Source of the DNA: Bacillota bacterium
GTDB taxonomy: Bacteria > Bacillota > Clostridia > Christensenellales > SZUA-584
Direction of reading: 5' to 3'
DNA length: 64,000 nt
NCBI GenBank assembly: GCA_023412005.1
Contig: JAEYOE010000033.1
Span: forward strand, 62,001 to 126,000
A program made the translations under genes and the position numbers. Positions 35,401 through 43,586 of this stretch are shown one piece after another. How positions within the stretch are numbered: position 1 is the stretch's first letter; the number at the start of each line of letters is the position of its first letter. Under the pieces are notes generated by a model. It searched no databases, had not been told where the DNA came from, and was given only the letters and a program-made list of their open reading frames with translations.

Positions 35401-36659
35401 TCTGGAAGTTCTGAACTGTTGCCGCTATTGAACGAAACGACGTAATAGGCCGGATGAAACGGTATGAAATCGGTATCCATCGCGTCCACTTTATGCGAGC
35501 CGGCATAAGTTTGAGCCGAGGAGCCCGCGATGCCGTAGATACCCCCGCCGACAGCGGTTGAGAGCTTTGTTCCGCCAAAAACGTTCTGATTGCTAAAAAT
35601 CGCATAGCGGCTCTTTATATATACTTTTGATAGATTGTCACAATAGATAAAGGCGTAGTCGTCTATATTTGTGACGCTGCTCGGAATCGTTATTTCTGTT
35701 AGATTTCTACAGCCTGAGAAAGCGCTTTCCTTGATTGTTGTCACGCCGTCCGGTATGACAAACGAGCCGGACTTCCCACTGGGGCAGCTATAAAGCTCCG
35801 TTTTCGCTTTATTATAAAGCACCCCGTCTTGGCTTGTATAATTTGCATTGTCAGAGGCTACCGAAACGCTGCTTAGGCTGGCGGTGTGCCCGAATACGCC
35901 AATACCTATGCTCGTGATGCCCGCGGGTATCGTAATGTTCTCAAGACCCGCGCCCAAAAACGCATAAGTGCCAATTGAGGTGACGCTGGGCGGGATGTCG
36001 ATGCTGCTCAGTGCCGAGCAGCTGGCGAAGGTTTCGTCCCTAATGGCTGTAAACCCTGAGTTGTTCGGCAGCGTGATGCTCTCAAGGCGGGTACAGTTGC
36101 TAAACGCTCCTTTTCCGATGCTCGTGACACTGTTGGGTATCACAACACGAGTGAGCCCGGTGCTAAGAAATGCGTTGTCGCCAATACTTTGGAGGCTGCT
36201 CGGAGACGCAAATTCAATGCTTGCAAGGCCGGTACTGTTAAAAGCGCCTTCGCCGATGCTCTGGCATGCAGCCGGTATGGTGATGCTTGAAATACCTGTG
36301 CCGACAAACCCGTAGTTGCCTATCTTCTTTAATCCGGCGGGTAAAACAATGCCTGTTACGCCCGAGTAGTCATCATGGTTGAAGGCATCAACGCCAATTG
36401 CGGTGACTGGCAGCACCCCTGGGCCCTTTTCGCCGGTATCCAGCGAATCCGGGATGGTCAGTGTACCGACCGTACCGGACAGTTCAGCGCTTGCGGTGAC
36501 CGCGAGCGTGTTGTCTTCCAGTATCGTCCAGTTCCATCCAGCGGTTGTTCCGGTATCGTCCTTCGCCGCCAGCGCGCTGACCGGCATCATCGCAAAAACC
36601 AGCATACAGGAAACCACAACAGCCAATAAAGGCATCAAACTCTTTTTTCTTTTGCGCAC
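32436..36659 (-). CDS. Giant BspA-type LRR / InlB-repeat / SprB / BIG2 surface protein (GTG start)
   Basis: A secreted protein of about 1407 residues. The GTG at 36659 has GGGGGTG seven bases upstream and gives a proper signal peptide (VRKRKKSLMPLLAVVV... ending SALAAKDD); the frame upstream of it is not expected to be translated. Two blocks of BspA-type LRR_5 repeats (SIGxxAFxxCxxLxxITIPxxVTxIG) are each followed by an InlB B repeat (GYDFGGWY...TLYAKWT and GYDFGGWF...TLYAKWT). The tail is a SprB-like repeat plus three BIG2 domains, closely matching the protein at 15681-18803. No LPxTG motif is seen. Likely adhesion or substrate binding. A MalT-like regulator gene lies just upstream. Confidence 0.88.
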   Translation of the reverse strand: MRKRKKSLMPLLAVVVSCMLVFAMMPVSALAAKDDTGTTAGWNWTILEDNTLAVTASAELSGTVGTLTIPDSLDTGEKGPGVLPVTAIGVDAFNHDDYSGVTGIVLPAGLKKIGNYGFVGTGISSITIPAACQSIGEGAFNSTGLASIEFASPSSLQSIGDNAFLSTGLTRVVIPNSVTSIGKGAFSNCTRLESITLPNNSGFTAIRDETFASCSALSSIDIPPSVTSIGTYAFLGAGLENITIPAGITSIGIGVFGHTASLSSVSVASDNANYTSQDGVLYNKAKTELYSCPSGKSGSFVIPDGVTTIKESAFSGCRNLTEITIPSSVTNIDDYAFIYCDNLSKVYIKSRYAIFSNQNVFGGTKLSTAVGGGIYGIAGSSAQTYAGSHKVDAMDTDFIPFHPAYYVVSFNSGNSSELPDAVVDADEAMAAPPEPTFTGYDFGGWYTDSTYATEWNFDDPVIGSMTLYAKWTQGGELYRSGETDHFKWEAVGTELTVTGYEGTIPSSLTIPNTIDTGISGLGTLTVRGIGNEAFKDHYMVTSLTLPSDLVSIGDGAFQGCYDISSVSIPASVETIGESAFEGCNNLGSVTIAGTSRLESIGEYAFCGTGLLSFVMPNSVTSVGAHVFADCHGLVSVTLSNQLEEISDVMFRYCENLTGISIPASVKSIGSNAFLYSGLTSITIPDTVTEIGANAFESCGHLLSATLPDNSSFTAIPDNLFYYCESLATVNFPAHVTAIGDNAFSATGFSDIVIPNTVESIGQNAFSYCNNLENIQLPENASFINISDYLLSGCEKLESIDIPSQVTAIGEGAFCESGLTELTIPSQIISIADWAFSGTQLSEITIPANVASMGSGIFMQCYNLSEINVNPANTHFSSETGVLYNADKTTLLIYPSAKPGAFTVLDGVQTIAAEAFFGCAYLTQVSIPQSVTLIDKQAFIYCGELTKASIKSNDAVFGDNVFFDTDLDSDGIYGIEDSTADAYADMDDIPFHIAYCTVMFDSKGGSGVNGLIVDINQGISKPAAPKRTGYDFGGWFKDEGCTQAWDFVSDTVSKNTTLYAKWTSNIVIVPVAISCSVTNAPLYRANGNITITASGGNSGAYLYSVDGGVHWSSINSFNVAAGTYTAAVCDAANIGNIKIQTVVVGQPLYIGAVPVKKMASKPNAGTALTIIPPAAPRGYTVVSVTYSSKNPSIATVDAVGHVTFLARGKTMIITTVVSQMTDAKGRVKTKTTTIKRMVTVKQPVSAVSLNLTNTTIARKDKAKLSASIAPASANNKRLTWKSSNPKVASVSSAGVVTGKAGGTAIITCTAKDGSGVSASCIVTVTPIYPTAMKLSKTALAVKPGKTASLRVAITPRTTDFKTVTWTSSNPAVATVDAKGKVKALSAGSAVIIATTSNGISVLCTVTVS

Positions 36660-36748
36660 TTCTTTACACCCCCACGATATATATAATGATAGATATATAT
36701 TCATGGTAGCATATAAAGCAAACCTGCACATCGTACCAAAGTACCGCA

Positions 36749-36782
36749 CAAAAATGAGGCGAGCGCTTGGGCACTTCACCTC
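36749..36782 (-). terminator. Terminator of the MalT-like regulator gene
   Basis: Minus strand GAGGTGA/TCGCCTC stem (36776-36782 with 36756-36762) followed by ATTTTTG. It separates the regulator from the BspA-like gene. Confidence 0.75.
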
Positions 36783-36823
36783 TGCGTCGCCGGTTCCGTT
36801 GCTATTAATGTTAAACAGACTGT

Positions 36824-39439
36824 TTATACTATGCCGAGGTCATGCACCAGCTTAACGCATTGAGACCGGGTTTTAATACCCAATTTGCTGTATATATTGC
36901 CCGTATGTGTTTTAACCGTGCGCAGACTGATTTGCAGGTTGTCGCATATTTCCTGATTTGTGGCCGCATTCACCAATAGAATCAGCACCCTTCTCTCCTG
37001 TTCAGTCAAATGCTCCCATAAATCTGTGTTTTTCTCTGCATTCACTTCTTTATACGCTGAAATTGTTTCCAGCAGGTTCTCGGGCATCTGTTTAAGCAGG
37101 GATGCTGCATACGACTTTCGCTCTTTCGATAGAGAATTTTCATTTTGATTTCTTCGTGATTTTATATAGGCACGCAGCAGCCTCGCCATTGGCAGCCATT
37201 CATCGAGATAGCTTCTGACATACCCTTCTTTTCTGCCGATGTCGAGCGATTTATCCAAATAGTCGAAAGCATGGCGCATCCGGTTTTCGCCGAAAGCCAA
37301 CAAAGCCAGCAGATTAAGCGCCTCAACCCGGCTATGGGGCCGTTCATTTTCCTCCGTAAACTGATGAATGCGATGCAGAAGCAGCCGCGCATCCTGCGTT
37401 TTGCCCAAAGCCATTAAGCCTCTTGCATATGTCATGATTTCAAACTCAAGTATTCGGTTAATACCGGTAAAAACACCGATTCTGCCAGACAAAACCCACG
37501 CCTGAACATTATCCGCTTTTTCTGTATCGATGTATAACCGACACCGAAAGGCACTCAAAAGATTAAGCCAATGGCGCTTATTACCGCTCTGCAGCTGTTT
37601 CTCGCATTCCGCAATCATATCAAACGCACCGGTAATATCTCCTGACGCGCGTTTGATTCGGGCGATATCCACCATGGCAGGCACAAAAGCGCCGGTACAG
37701 TTCGCTTCACGGGCTTCCTCCTGCGCTTTAAGCAGCAACGGCAAGGCTTCCTCCTGCCGATTGTTTTCATAGAGATACTCTGCGGCACACAGCGGCGCAT
37801 ACCCCGGATTTTGCGAGATCATGGTTCGATAATTATCAACCATCTCTCTGTACTTATCGGGAGCCCCTTTGAACAATTCTGTCAATCTGAATATGGGACA
37901 GCGATAAAAGTAAACATCCGATGTGTTGAAATCATTATAGGCCGGCATTTTATAATACCGTCCCCCGTTGGCAGCCGCGGCAGTATACACCAGCGACAAG
38001 AAAGCCATGTTCCCTTCTCTGATAAGAAGATTGGCTTCAATCATTGAGCAAGCCGCGTGACTGTAGCCGTTCAGTTCGGGATTCGATCCATACGCGCCGG
38101 TGTCCTTAAGCGCCTTCATACGCTCAACACATTGCCGAGACAACTCATATTTCCCGAGTTCTGCATAATAAACCGAGCGGATAGCCGCAATTTTGAAGCT
38201 GTTTTCTTTATAGTCGGCAGGAAGGCGATCAATCCATGACAGCAGCGGGCCAAACTCGTTTCGGTTAATCATATGGTCAACATGGTGTTCAATAATCTCA
38301 GAGGCCTGTGCGAAAAGCCCGCCGTTCAGCAAATGCTCCATGGATTCCGATAAATGGCCGTTCTTTAGGTACCAATGCGCCGCCCTTTCGTGCAGCATCG
38401 GCAGTTCCTCTGTCATGGATTCAGTAAGAAGTGAATAAAGGAACCGGCTGAACAAATGATGATATCGGTATTCATGCCCATCAGCATCCAACGCGGTAAG
38501 AAATCCGTTTTTTTCACTCATTTCTCTGAGCAATCGGCCCGCGTTTGCTTTGCCAGTTACCGCGACGCATAGCGGTTCCGTAAGCGTCTCCAGTATACTC
38601 GTTTTCATGGCAAAGTCTCGTATTTCTGCGTTCCAGGCGGTCAGCACCTCTTCTTCCAGATACTCACCGATATCCCGGCTTGATTGCGCAAGCATGGCAG
38701 CGATGCCCGAACTAACCCCCTCACGCTCCATTGACATGGATACAGCCACAAGAGCCGCGGCCCACCCTTCGGTATAATTGACGACATTTTTAATGTCATC
38801 CTTGCCCAGCACACAGCCCCTTGCCTCATAGAAATTTTGAATATCCTCTTCATTAAAGCGCATATCTTTTTCATTCAAGCTGTGTGTCTGCCATTTAATT
38901 TTATGGCTCGCCTTATTCATCGCAGGCTCTGTGCGGCTAAGAATAACGAGATGCATTCTCGGCGGCAGATAATCAATCATATACGCGAGACCCTGCAAGA
39001 TTGCGGGCTCGGTTATCAGATGCAAATCGTCAAGAATCAGCAAAAAGTCAGTTTGCAATTCGCTCAGACGGTCGATCAGAATATTGATATGAACTTGGGC
39101 GTTTTGCAGCTCCGGAGATGAAAATACATATTCCGTATCGCGGCTGATACCCGGCAATACGGCATCTAAGGCCGCAGACAGATAACGCCAGAATGTCACA
39201 GCATCGTTGTCTCCGGCATCAATGGTAAACCACGATACGGGTAGCGAAACCGTCTCCAGCCATTTGATGACGGCAGATGTTTTGCCAAAGCCCGCAGAAG
39301 CCAGTATAAGCGTCAGTTTCCGGTTCAGAGCCTCTTCGAGCTTGCAATTGACAGCATGGCGGAATACCAGCCGTTTATCAGCCGCAGGAACATTGTATTT
39401 AGTTTTTAAAAGTCCGGTCGTCAGTTCCATGAATTTCAC
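36824..39439 (-). CDS. MalT-like ATP-dependent LuxR-family regulator
   Basis: An 871-residue STAND-type regulator. The N-terminal NTPase has a Walker A ASAGFGKTS (residues 47-55) and a Walker B-like LLILDDLHLI (about 133-142). A winged region and a long helical TPR-like sensor (about 400-780) follow. The C-terminal 65 residues are a LuxR helix-turn-helix (LTEQERRVLILLVNAATNQEICDNL...TVKTHTGNIYSKLGI). Such proteins bind an inducer and ATP, oligomerise and activate transcription. The start may be GTG 39439 or ATG 39430. The nearest likely target is the BspA-like gene downstream. Confidence 0.92.
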   Translation of the reverse strand: MKFMELTTGLLKTKYNVPAADKRLVFRHAVNCKLEEALNRKLTLILASAGFGKTSAVIKWLETVSLPVSWFTIDAGDNDAVTFWRYLSAALDAVLPGISRDTEYVFSSPELQNAQVHINILIDRLSELQTDFLLILDDLHLITEPAILQGLAYMIDYLPPRMHLVILSRTEPAMNKASHKIKWQTHSLNEKDMRFNEEDIQNFYEARGCVLGKDDIKNVVNYTEGWAAALVAVSMSMEREGVSSGIAAMLAQSSRDIGEYLEEEVLTAWNAEIRDFAMKTSILETLTEPLCVAVTGKANAGRLLREMSEKNGFLTALDADGHEYRYHHLFSRFLYSLLTESMTEELPMLHERAAHWYLKNGHLSESMEHLLNGGLFAQASEIIEHHVDHMINRNEFGPLLSWIDRLPADYKENSFKIAAIRSVYYAELGKYELSRQCVERMKALKDTGAYGSNPELNGYSHAACSMIEANLLIREGNMAFLSLVYTAAAANGGRYYKMPAYNDFNTSDVYFYRCPIFRLTELFKGAPDKYREMVDNYRTMISQNPGYAPLCAAEYLYENNRQEEALPLLLKAQEEAREANCTGAFVPAMVDIARIKRASGDITGAFDMIAECEKQLQSGNKRHWLNLLSAFRCRLYIDTEKADNVQAWVLSGRIGVFTGINRILEFEIMTYARGLMALGKTQDARLLLHRIHQFTEENERPHSRVEALNLLALLAFGENRMRHAFDYLDKSLDIGRKEGYVRSYLDEWLPMARLLRAYIKSRRNQNENSLSKERKSYAASLLKQMPENLLETISAYKEVNAEKNTDLWEHLTEQERRVLILLVNAATNQEICDNLQISLRTVKTHTGNIYSKLGIKTRSQCVKLVHDLGIV

Positions 39440-39780
39440 TTGCCTCGAGCAAGAAATGTCTGGCGTGGCCGCTTTATAGCGGTATCTATTACATATTGTA
39501 ATGCTTTTTCAGTGTTTTGACAACAATTCCTATTAAACGGTTGTGTATATCGTGATTTATGTCTCAAAATCGCAGCGGCCTATGCAGCACACAAAACCTT
39601 GCATCACAGAATAATGATCCCACGGTCACGTCCGGGGGTTCATACACGGACTTAGCCCTCTTTTTACGACATTGCCTTAAGGCGTGCTTAACGGTCGGCA
39701 GCCACAAAAGTTTGTTACTTGTTGCCCCTTGAAGGGGCGAGTCTTATCAAATGCATTCAAGCTATCTATGACGCATGTTT

Positions 39781-39920
39781 TGCTTCTCCCCTAGGAGAAG
39801 GCTAATTCAAGTCATAATATTTATATCTTAGATTAATGATTTTTATCAAAAAACCATTCGACTTATAGCTAAAGCCTTTTGAACCCCCCGGCATTACCGG
39901 GGGGTTCTGTAGACAAAAAA
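39781..39920. repeat. Dispersed repeat, family 2, copy B
   Basis: Matches 19018-19153 at both ends: a CTTCTC...GGAGAAGGCT hairpin at the left, and TAGCTAAAGC, a GAACCCCCCGG/CCGGGGGGTTC hairpin and TAGACAAAAAAA at the right. The middle differs more. Confidence 0.72.
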
Positions 39921-39943
39921 ACGCCGCATGGCTTATAGCGGCG
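39917..39943 (-). terminator. Terminator downstream of the vWA surface protein gene
   Basis: CGCCGC/GCGGCG stem (39938-39943 with 39922-39927) and a T7 tail on the minus strand, about 300 bases after the vWA gene stop at 40248. Confidence 0.82.
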
Positions 39944-40247
39944 CTTCGTACGGATATGCATTTTTGATAATATGACCTGCTGAATATGGATTGTATCAGT
40001 ATTCCTTGCCTGTTTGAGTTGTCTGGTTTTTGCTGCCGATATGTTGCCGCAACAGCGGCTCGGATACATAATACTTATACCTAACAGGAGGCCAATGTTC
40101 GTTTTCGGACGCGGCTGTACCCACTAAGCCAGTGATCCTTGCGGATTAGAGCCCAAGAAGGGACAACAACAAATTGATTCCCCTATTCTTACTAACAGGG
40201 ATAAAACCTCATGGAGCCGTTCAACGATGCCCTTTTATTCCATCAGA

Positions 40248-43200
40248 TTACTTTAGGCTTCTTATTCTTTTGCGCCCCGCGATAATGACCGACACCAGGC
40301 CGATAAGCGCAAAGCCCGCAAGCATATAATACACCACCGTAAAATCCTGCCCCGTTTGAGGAAGCTTCGATGGCTCTATCGTTACGACATAACTTGTGGT
40401 TAAACCGCCAACGGTGTAGGTTATAGTCGATTTCCCCGGCTTAAGCGCGACGAACGCGTCGCCCACCCTTGCGAAATACGAATTGTCATATTCCCATGTG
40501 CCGCCGGGGATACTGGGCGTTAACATGATGCGCCCACCGGTGCTGATTGTTCCGTTTATGATAGAGGGAACAATTGTCAGCGGTTGTGATATCGCTACCT
40601 CATAGCTTGCACTCTGTCCTCCTACCGAATAGACGGGGGTACTCGCGCCCTCTTTCAGTGCGGTGAACGTGTTGCCTTCCCTTGAGAAGTATGCATTGTC
40701 AAACACCCATGTGCCGCCTGCAATATTTGGCGTTAATGTAATGCTCTCTCCAGTGTGTATTTTTCCGCTTGGGACAGATGAAACGAGTGTCAACTTTTGC
40801 AATATCGTCACTTCGTAGCTTGCGCTCTGTCCTCCTACCGAATAGACGGGGGTACTCGCGCCCTCTTTCAGTGCGGTGAACGTGTTGCCATCCCTTGAGA
40901 AGTACGCACTGTCAAACACCCATGTGCCGCCTGCAATATTTGGCGTTAAAGTAATGCTCTCTCCAGTATAGATTTTTCCGCTTGGGACGGATGAAACGAG
41001 TGTCAACGTAACTTGTTCAACAGTGACCTCTATTGGCTCCGACTCTGCGGCTGTAACAAGCGCCGATCCATTGACTGACGTCAGTTTCGCCGTATTGGAG
41101 TAAGTGGTTCCATCTATTGCAGAATCATCGATTTCTGCTTCAAAGCTAACGGTTTTTGTCGCATTTGCTGCAATCGAGGCAATCGTCCAGGTTATAGTTC
41201 CTACAGAATTCACACCACTGTCGTTGATTGTACCTATTTTTAGAGCTGTATCGACGGTATCAGTCACAACGGCGTTGGTGATCGCCGAGTCTGTCAGGTT
41301 CGTTACTTTGATTGTAAACGTTACAGTGCTCCCCGGAGAAGCGCTGATAGGATTTGCCGTCTTTTCAATTTTGGCTACGGGTATTAATGCGCCATTGTTG
41401 CCGAATCTGGTTACAAAGCTCTCCGAGCTCCATGCGTTGTCGGTCAAATACGCTACCGTTGACGTGTTGTTAGACGCTTTGGCCGTGGTTTTTAATATTT
41501 CGGTATCCGGATCAGATAAGGATGCTACAACTCCCTTTGGCGTGCTGGAAACGAAGCCGCCAAGACCATCCGTTACGATATTGTAATAAAACGGGTTGTC
41601 CGTTGCGGGAGCATAAGCTGCGGTTGTTTGCGCGATGCCGCCGCTGTATGCATTGCTGTAAAAGGGTTGGGTTAAACTGTCTGTACTCTGCAGACCCACC
41701 GTATAAGAGAGCGCAATTGGTGCTATCGTCGGGTTGGAATAATTCCCGGTGACCGGATTGGTACGGCTTGAAAACTGAACCGTCGGCAATTCATTCGCCG
41801 GAATCGTCCAAACCAACGTTCGAGAGGCTGTGTTGTATTCGGCCGTCGTATTCTTACCTGCCCAGACATATTTCCCGCCTGAGAGTGTACCCGCAGTCCC
41901 AGCGATTTTCGGTGCGGACTTAAGTTCCATCCCTGTACCTAAGACGTCGGTAAAAACAAGTGTAGCAGAATCACCGCCGGGTATTGTCGTAATGGGAGAC
42001 GTTATGACAGAGGTTGCCGCTTCCACCAGATTGCCAAGATCTGTAAACGCCTGATTTAATGGTGTAATATCGCTGTCGCTGGCATAATAAATATATTGGT
42101 CTGCATATACGATACCCGGCGTGCCGGTTGGGCCGTATTTAGAATATGCGCTGTATGTTCCGGTTGTATAAGTCACTGCCTGCGTACGCGTTAAAGCAAG
42201 CGAGCCTGATCCCGTGGTCGCATCTTTCGTACTCTGCGGTGAAAGAAGCGCTGCTGCGCGGTTGTCTCCATAACTCACACCCAGCCCAACATTAAACCAA
42301 GTGGTTTCAACATCTGAATCGTCATTATACGTTTGATATTGCTGAGTTAATTCATCCTTCAGTTTTGCAGCTGTTAAAGCCGTCAACGCGGCAATTTCCT
42401 CTGTTCCGTTGGTACCGGATCCCGACTTCTCAGTCCCCCGAACGCTGCCATTCGTCAAGTCACTATACCAGTTTGTATAGGCACGGTTCGCCTCTCCGTC
42501 AGTAAAAAGAAGTACATACGTAAGCCTTTGTCCATATTGCTTTGTTGTATAGCCAGCCATATCTGATTTCAGCTCATTGATCCCGGTATAGAGGCCGAAC
42601 TGTGTATGGGTCGCAGTATCCGTGCTGGCGGATGTCGTTGTCGTGGTGCTGGTTGTGCCGTTAATCATCGTTTTGGTCAATCCACTAACAACGGATATAC
42701 TGCTGTCGGCTGCACTATAAGATATATACCGGTTATCTGGATTGGCATCGCCCGTGTTCGGGCTGATATAGGATGCCAAGCTCATAAGCACATTTGCCGT
42801 CGTGTTGAAATAGTATACACCGATTCGATTGGCAGAGTTGGCGTTCATGATAATGTCGATGGCTTTATTGGTCGCGTTGACCATCCTTTGTATACGGTCG
42901 TTTGTCTTCATGGAAGCTGACATATCAAGAACAAAGACAACATCCGCCGCAACGCTTGCCCCTGATCCGGATGAGCTTGTCGATATATATTCCTGCGAAA
43001 GCGCAGATAAAACAACATCGAAGTTTTTGTCGTTGACCGTCACACTTTTATCTGTCCAGACGCGTCCGTCTGCACCGGACGACCCAAACCCGTCAGGGTC
43101 GGAGCTGGTTGGCGGTGAGCTGGTGTCTGGATCGGTCACCAAACGAACCGCCACATCATCAATTGCCGTGCTGCTGGTTGCCGCAAATGCGGATTGATTA

Positions 43201-43252
43201 TTGTGGTAAAAATAAGAATTGTTGTCATGATCATTGCAAGTTTACGCCGCAT
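40248..43252 (-). CDS. vWA-domain LPQTG cell-wall protein, apparent frameshift in the signal peptide
   Basis: A surface protein of about 1000 residues. The vWA domain starts with a MIDAS motif (VFVLDMSASM). A DUF11 domain follows (KIEKTANPISASPGSTVTFTI), then three 71-residue repeats (TLTPNIAGGTWVF, two nearly identical), and an LPQTG sorting signal with hydrophobic segment and Arg/Lys tail. The natural start is the ATG at 43252 (GGGGAG eight bases upstream), encoding MRRKLAMIMTTILIFTTIIN, but that frame then departs. The signal-peptidase region (SAFAATSS) lies in the main frame, which is blocked upstream by a stop at 43242-43244. One base appears missing around 43191-43215. The uninterrupted frame begins at a GTG at 43154 without binding site. 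It may be a true mutation, an on/off variant or a sequence error. Confidence 0.78.
40600..41025 (-). repeat. Two near-identical 213-bp direct repeats inside the vWA protein gene
   Basis: The TAGCTTGC(A/G)CTCTGTCCTC segment recurs at 40603 and 40816, a period of 213 bases (71 codons). Only a few substitutions separate the units, so they could expand or contract by recombination. Confidence 0.85.
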
Positions 43253-43421
43253 AGATATCTCCCCACTCTTCTACTTTATTTATTTATAACCCGGGTTCCA
43301 CTGATATAATCGCCTATTTATATATTTATATATCTATTTTCCAGATCAAATTCCCAGGAATGTCCGGAACTCATCAAGATCAAAGCCCTTAGCTATCCCG
43401 ATGGCAACCTCATACACCTAT

Positions 43422-43462
43422 GAAAAATGTCCGGCAAAACAAACTTGTTGCTTCGCCGAACA
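43422..43462 (-). terminator. Terminator downstream of guaBA
   Basis: TGTTCGGC/GCCGGACA stem (43455-43462 with 43428-43435) followed by TTTTTC on the minus strand. The rest of the 43253-43586 gap is A/T rich and holds the upstream region of the vWA gene; no gene is seen. Confidence 0.75.
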
Positions 43463-43586
43463 TATTCATGCCTGTTATGCGATGCCTCTTTGAAAAACAT
43501 ATAACGTTAAAATATCAAAACAATTCACCGGGGACTCAAACCTTCCTAAAACTCAATATTCATCCGGCTTCCTGAGCTTTAGGTTC

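Larger units (their letters stand above)
39440..40247. other. Long intergenic region with repeats and hairpins, no gene seen
   Basis: About 800 bases between two minus-strand genes. It holds small hairpins (GTCC/GGAC near 39650, GCCTTAAGGC near 39695, CCCCTTGAAGGGG near 39727), copy B of the family 2 repeat (39781-39920), a minus-strand terminator (39917-39943), and a structured-looking stretch (about 39985-40180). A 66-codon open frame at 39869-40069 crosses the terminator and repeat and is not credible as a gene. Confidence 0.6.

Noticed and set aside
39869..40069. 66-codon minus-strand open frame
   Set aside because: It runs through a terminator hairpin and a dispersed repeat and has no good binding site.
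40040..40180. 6S RNA or riboswitch
   Set aside because: Some hairpins are visible, but no diagnostic 6S, cobalamin, c-di-GMP or purine motifs could be matched, so no family is assigned.
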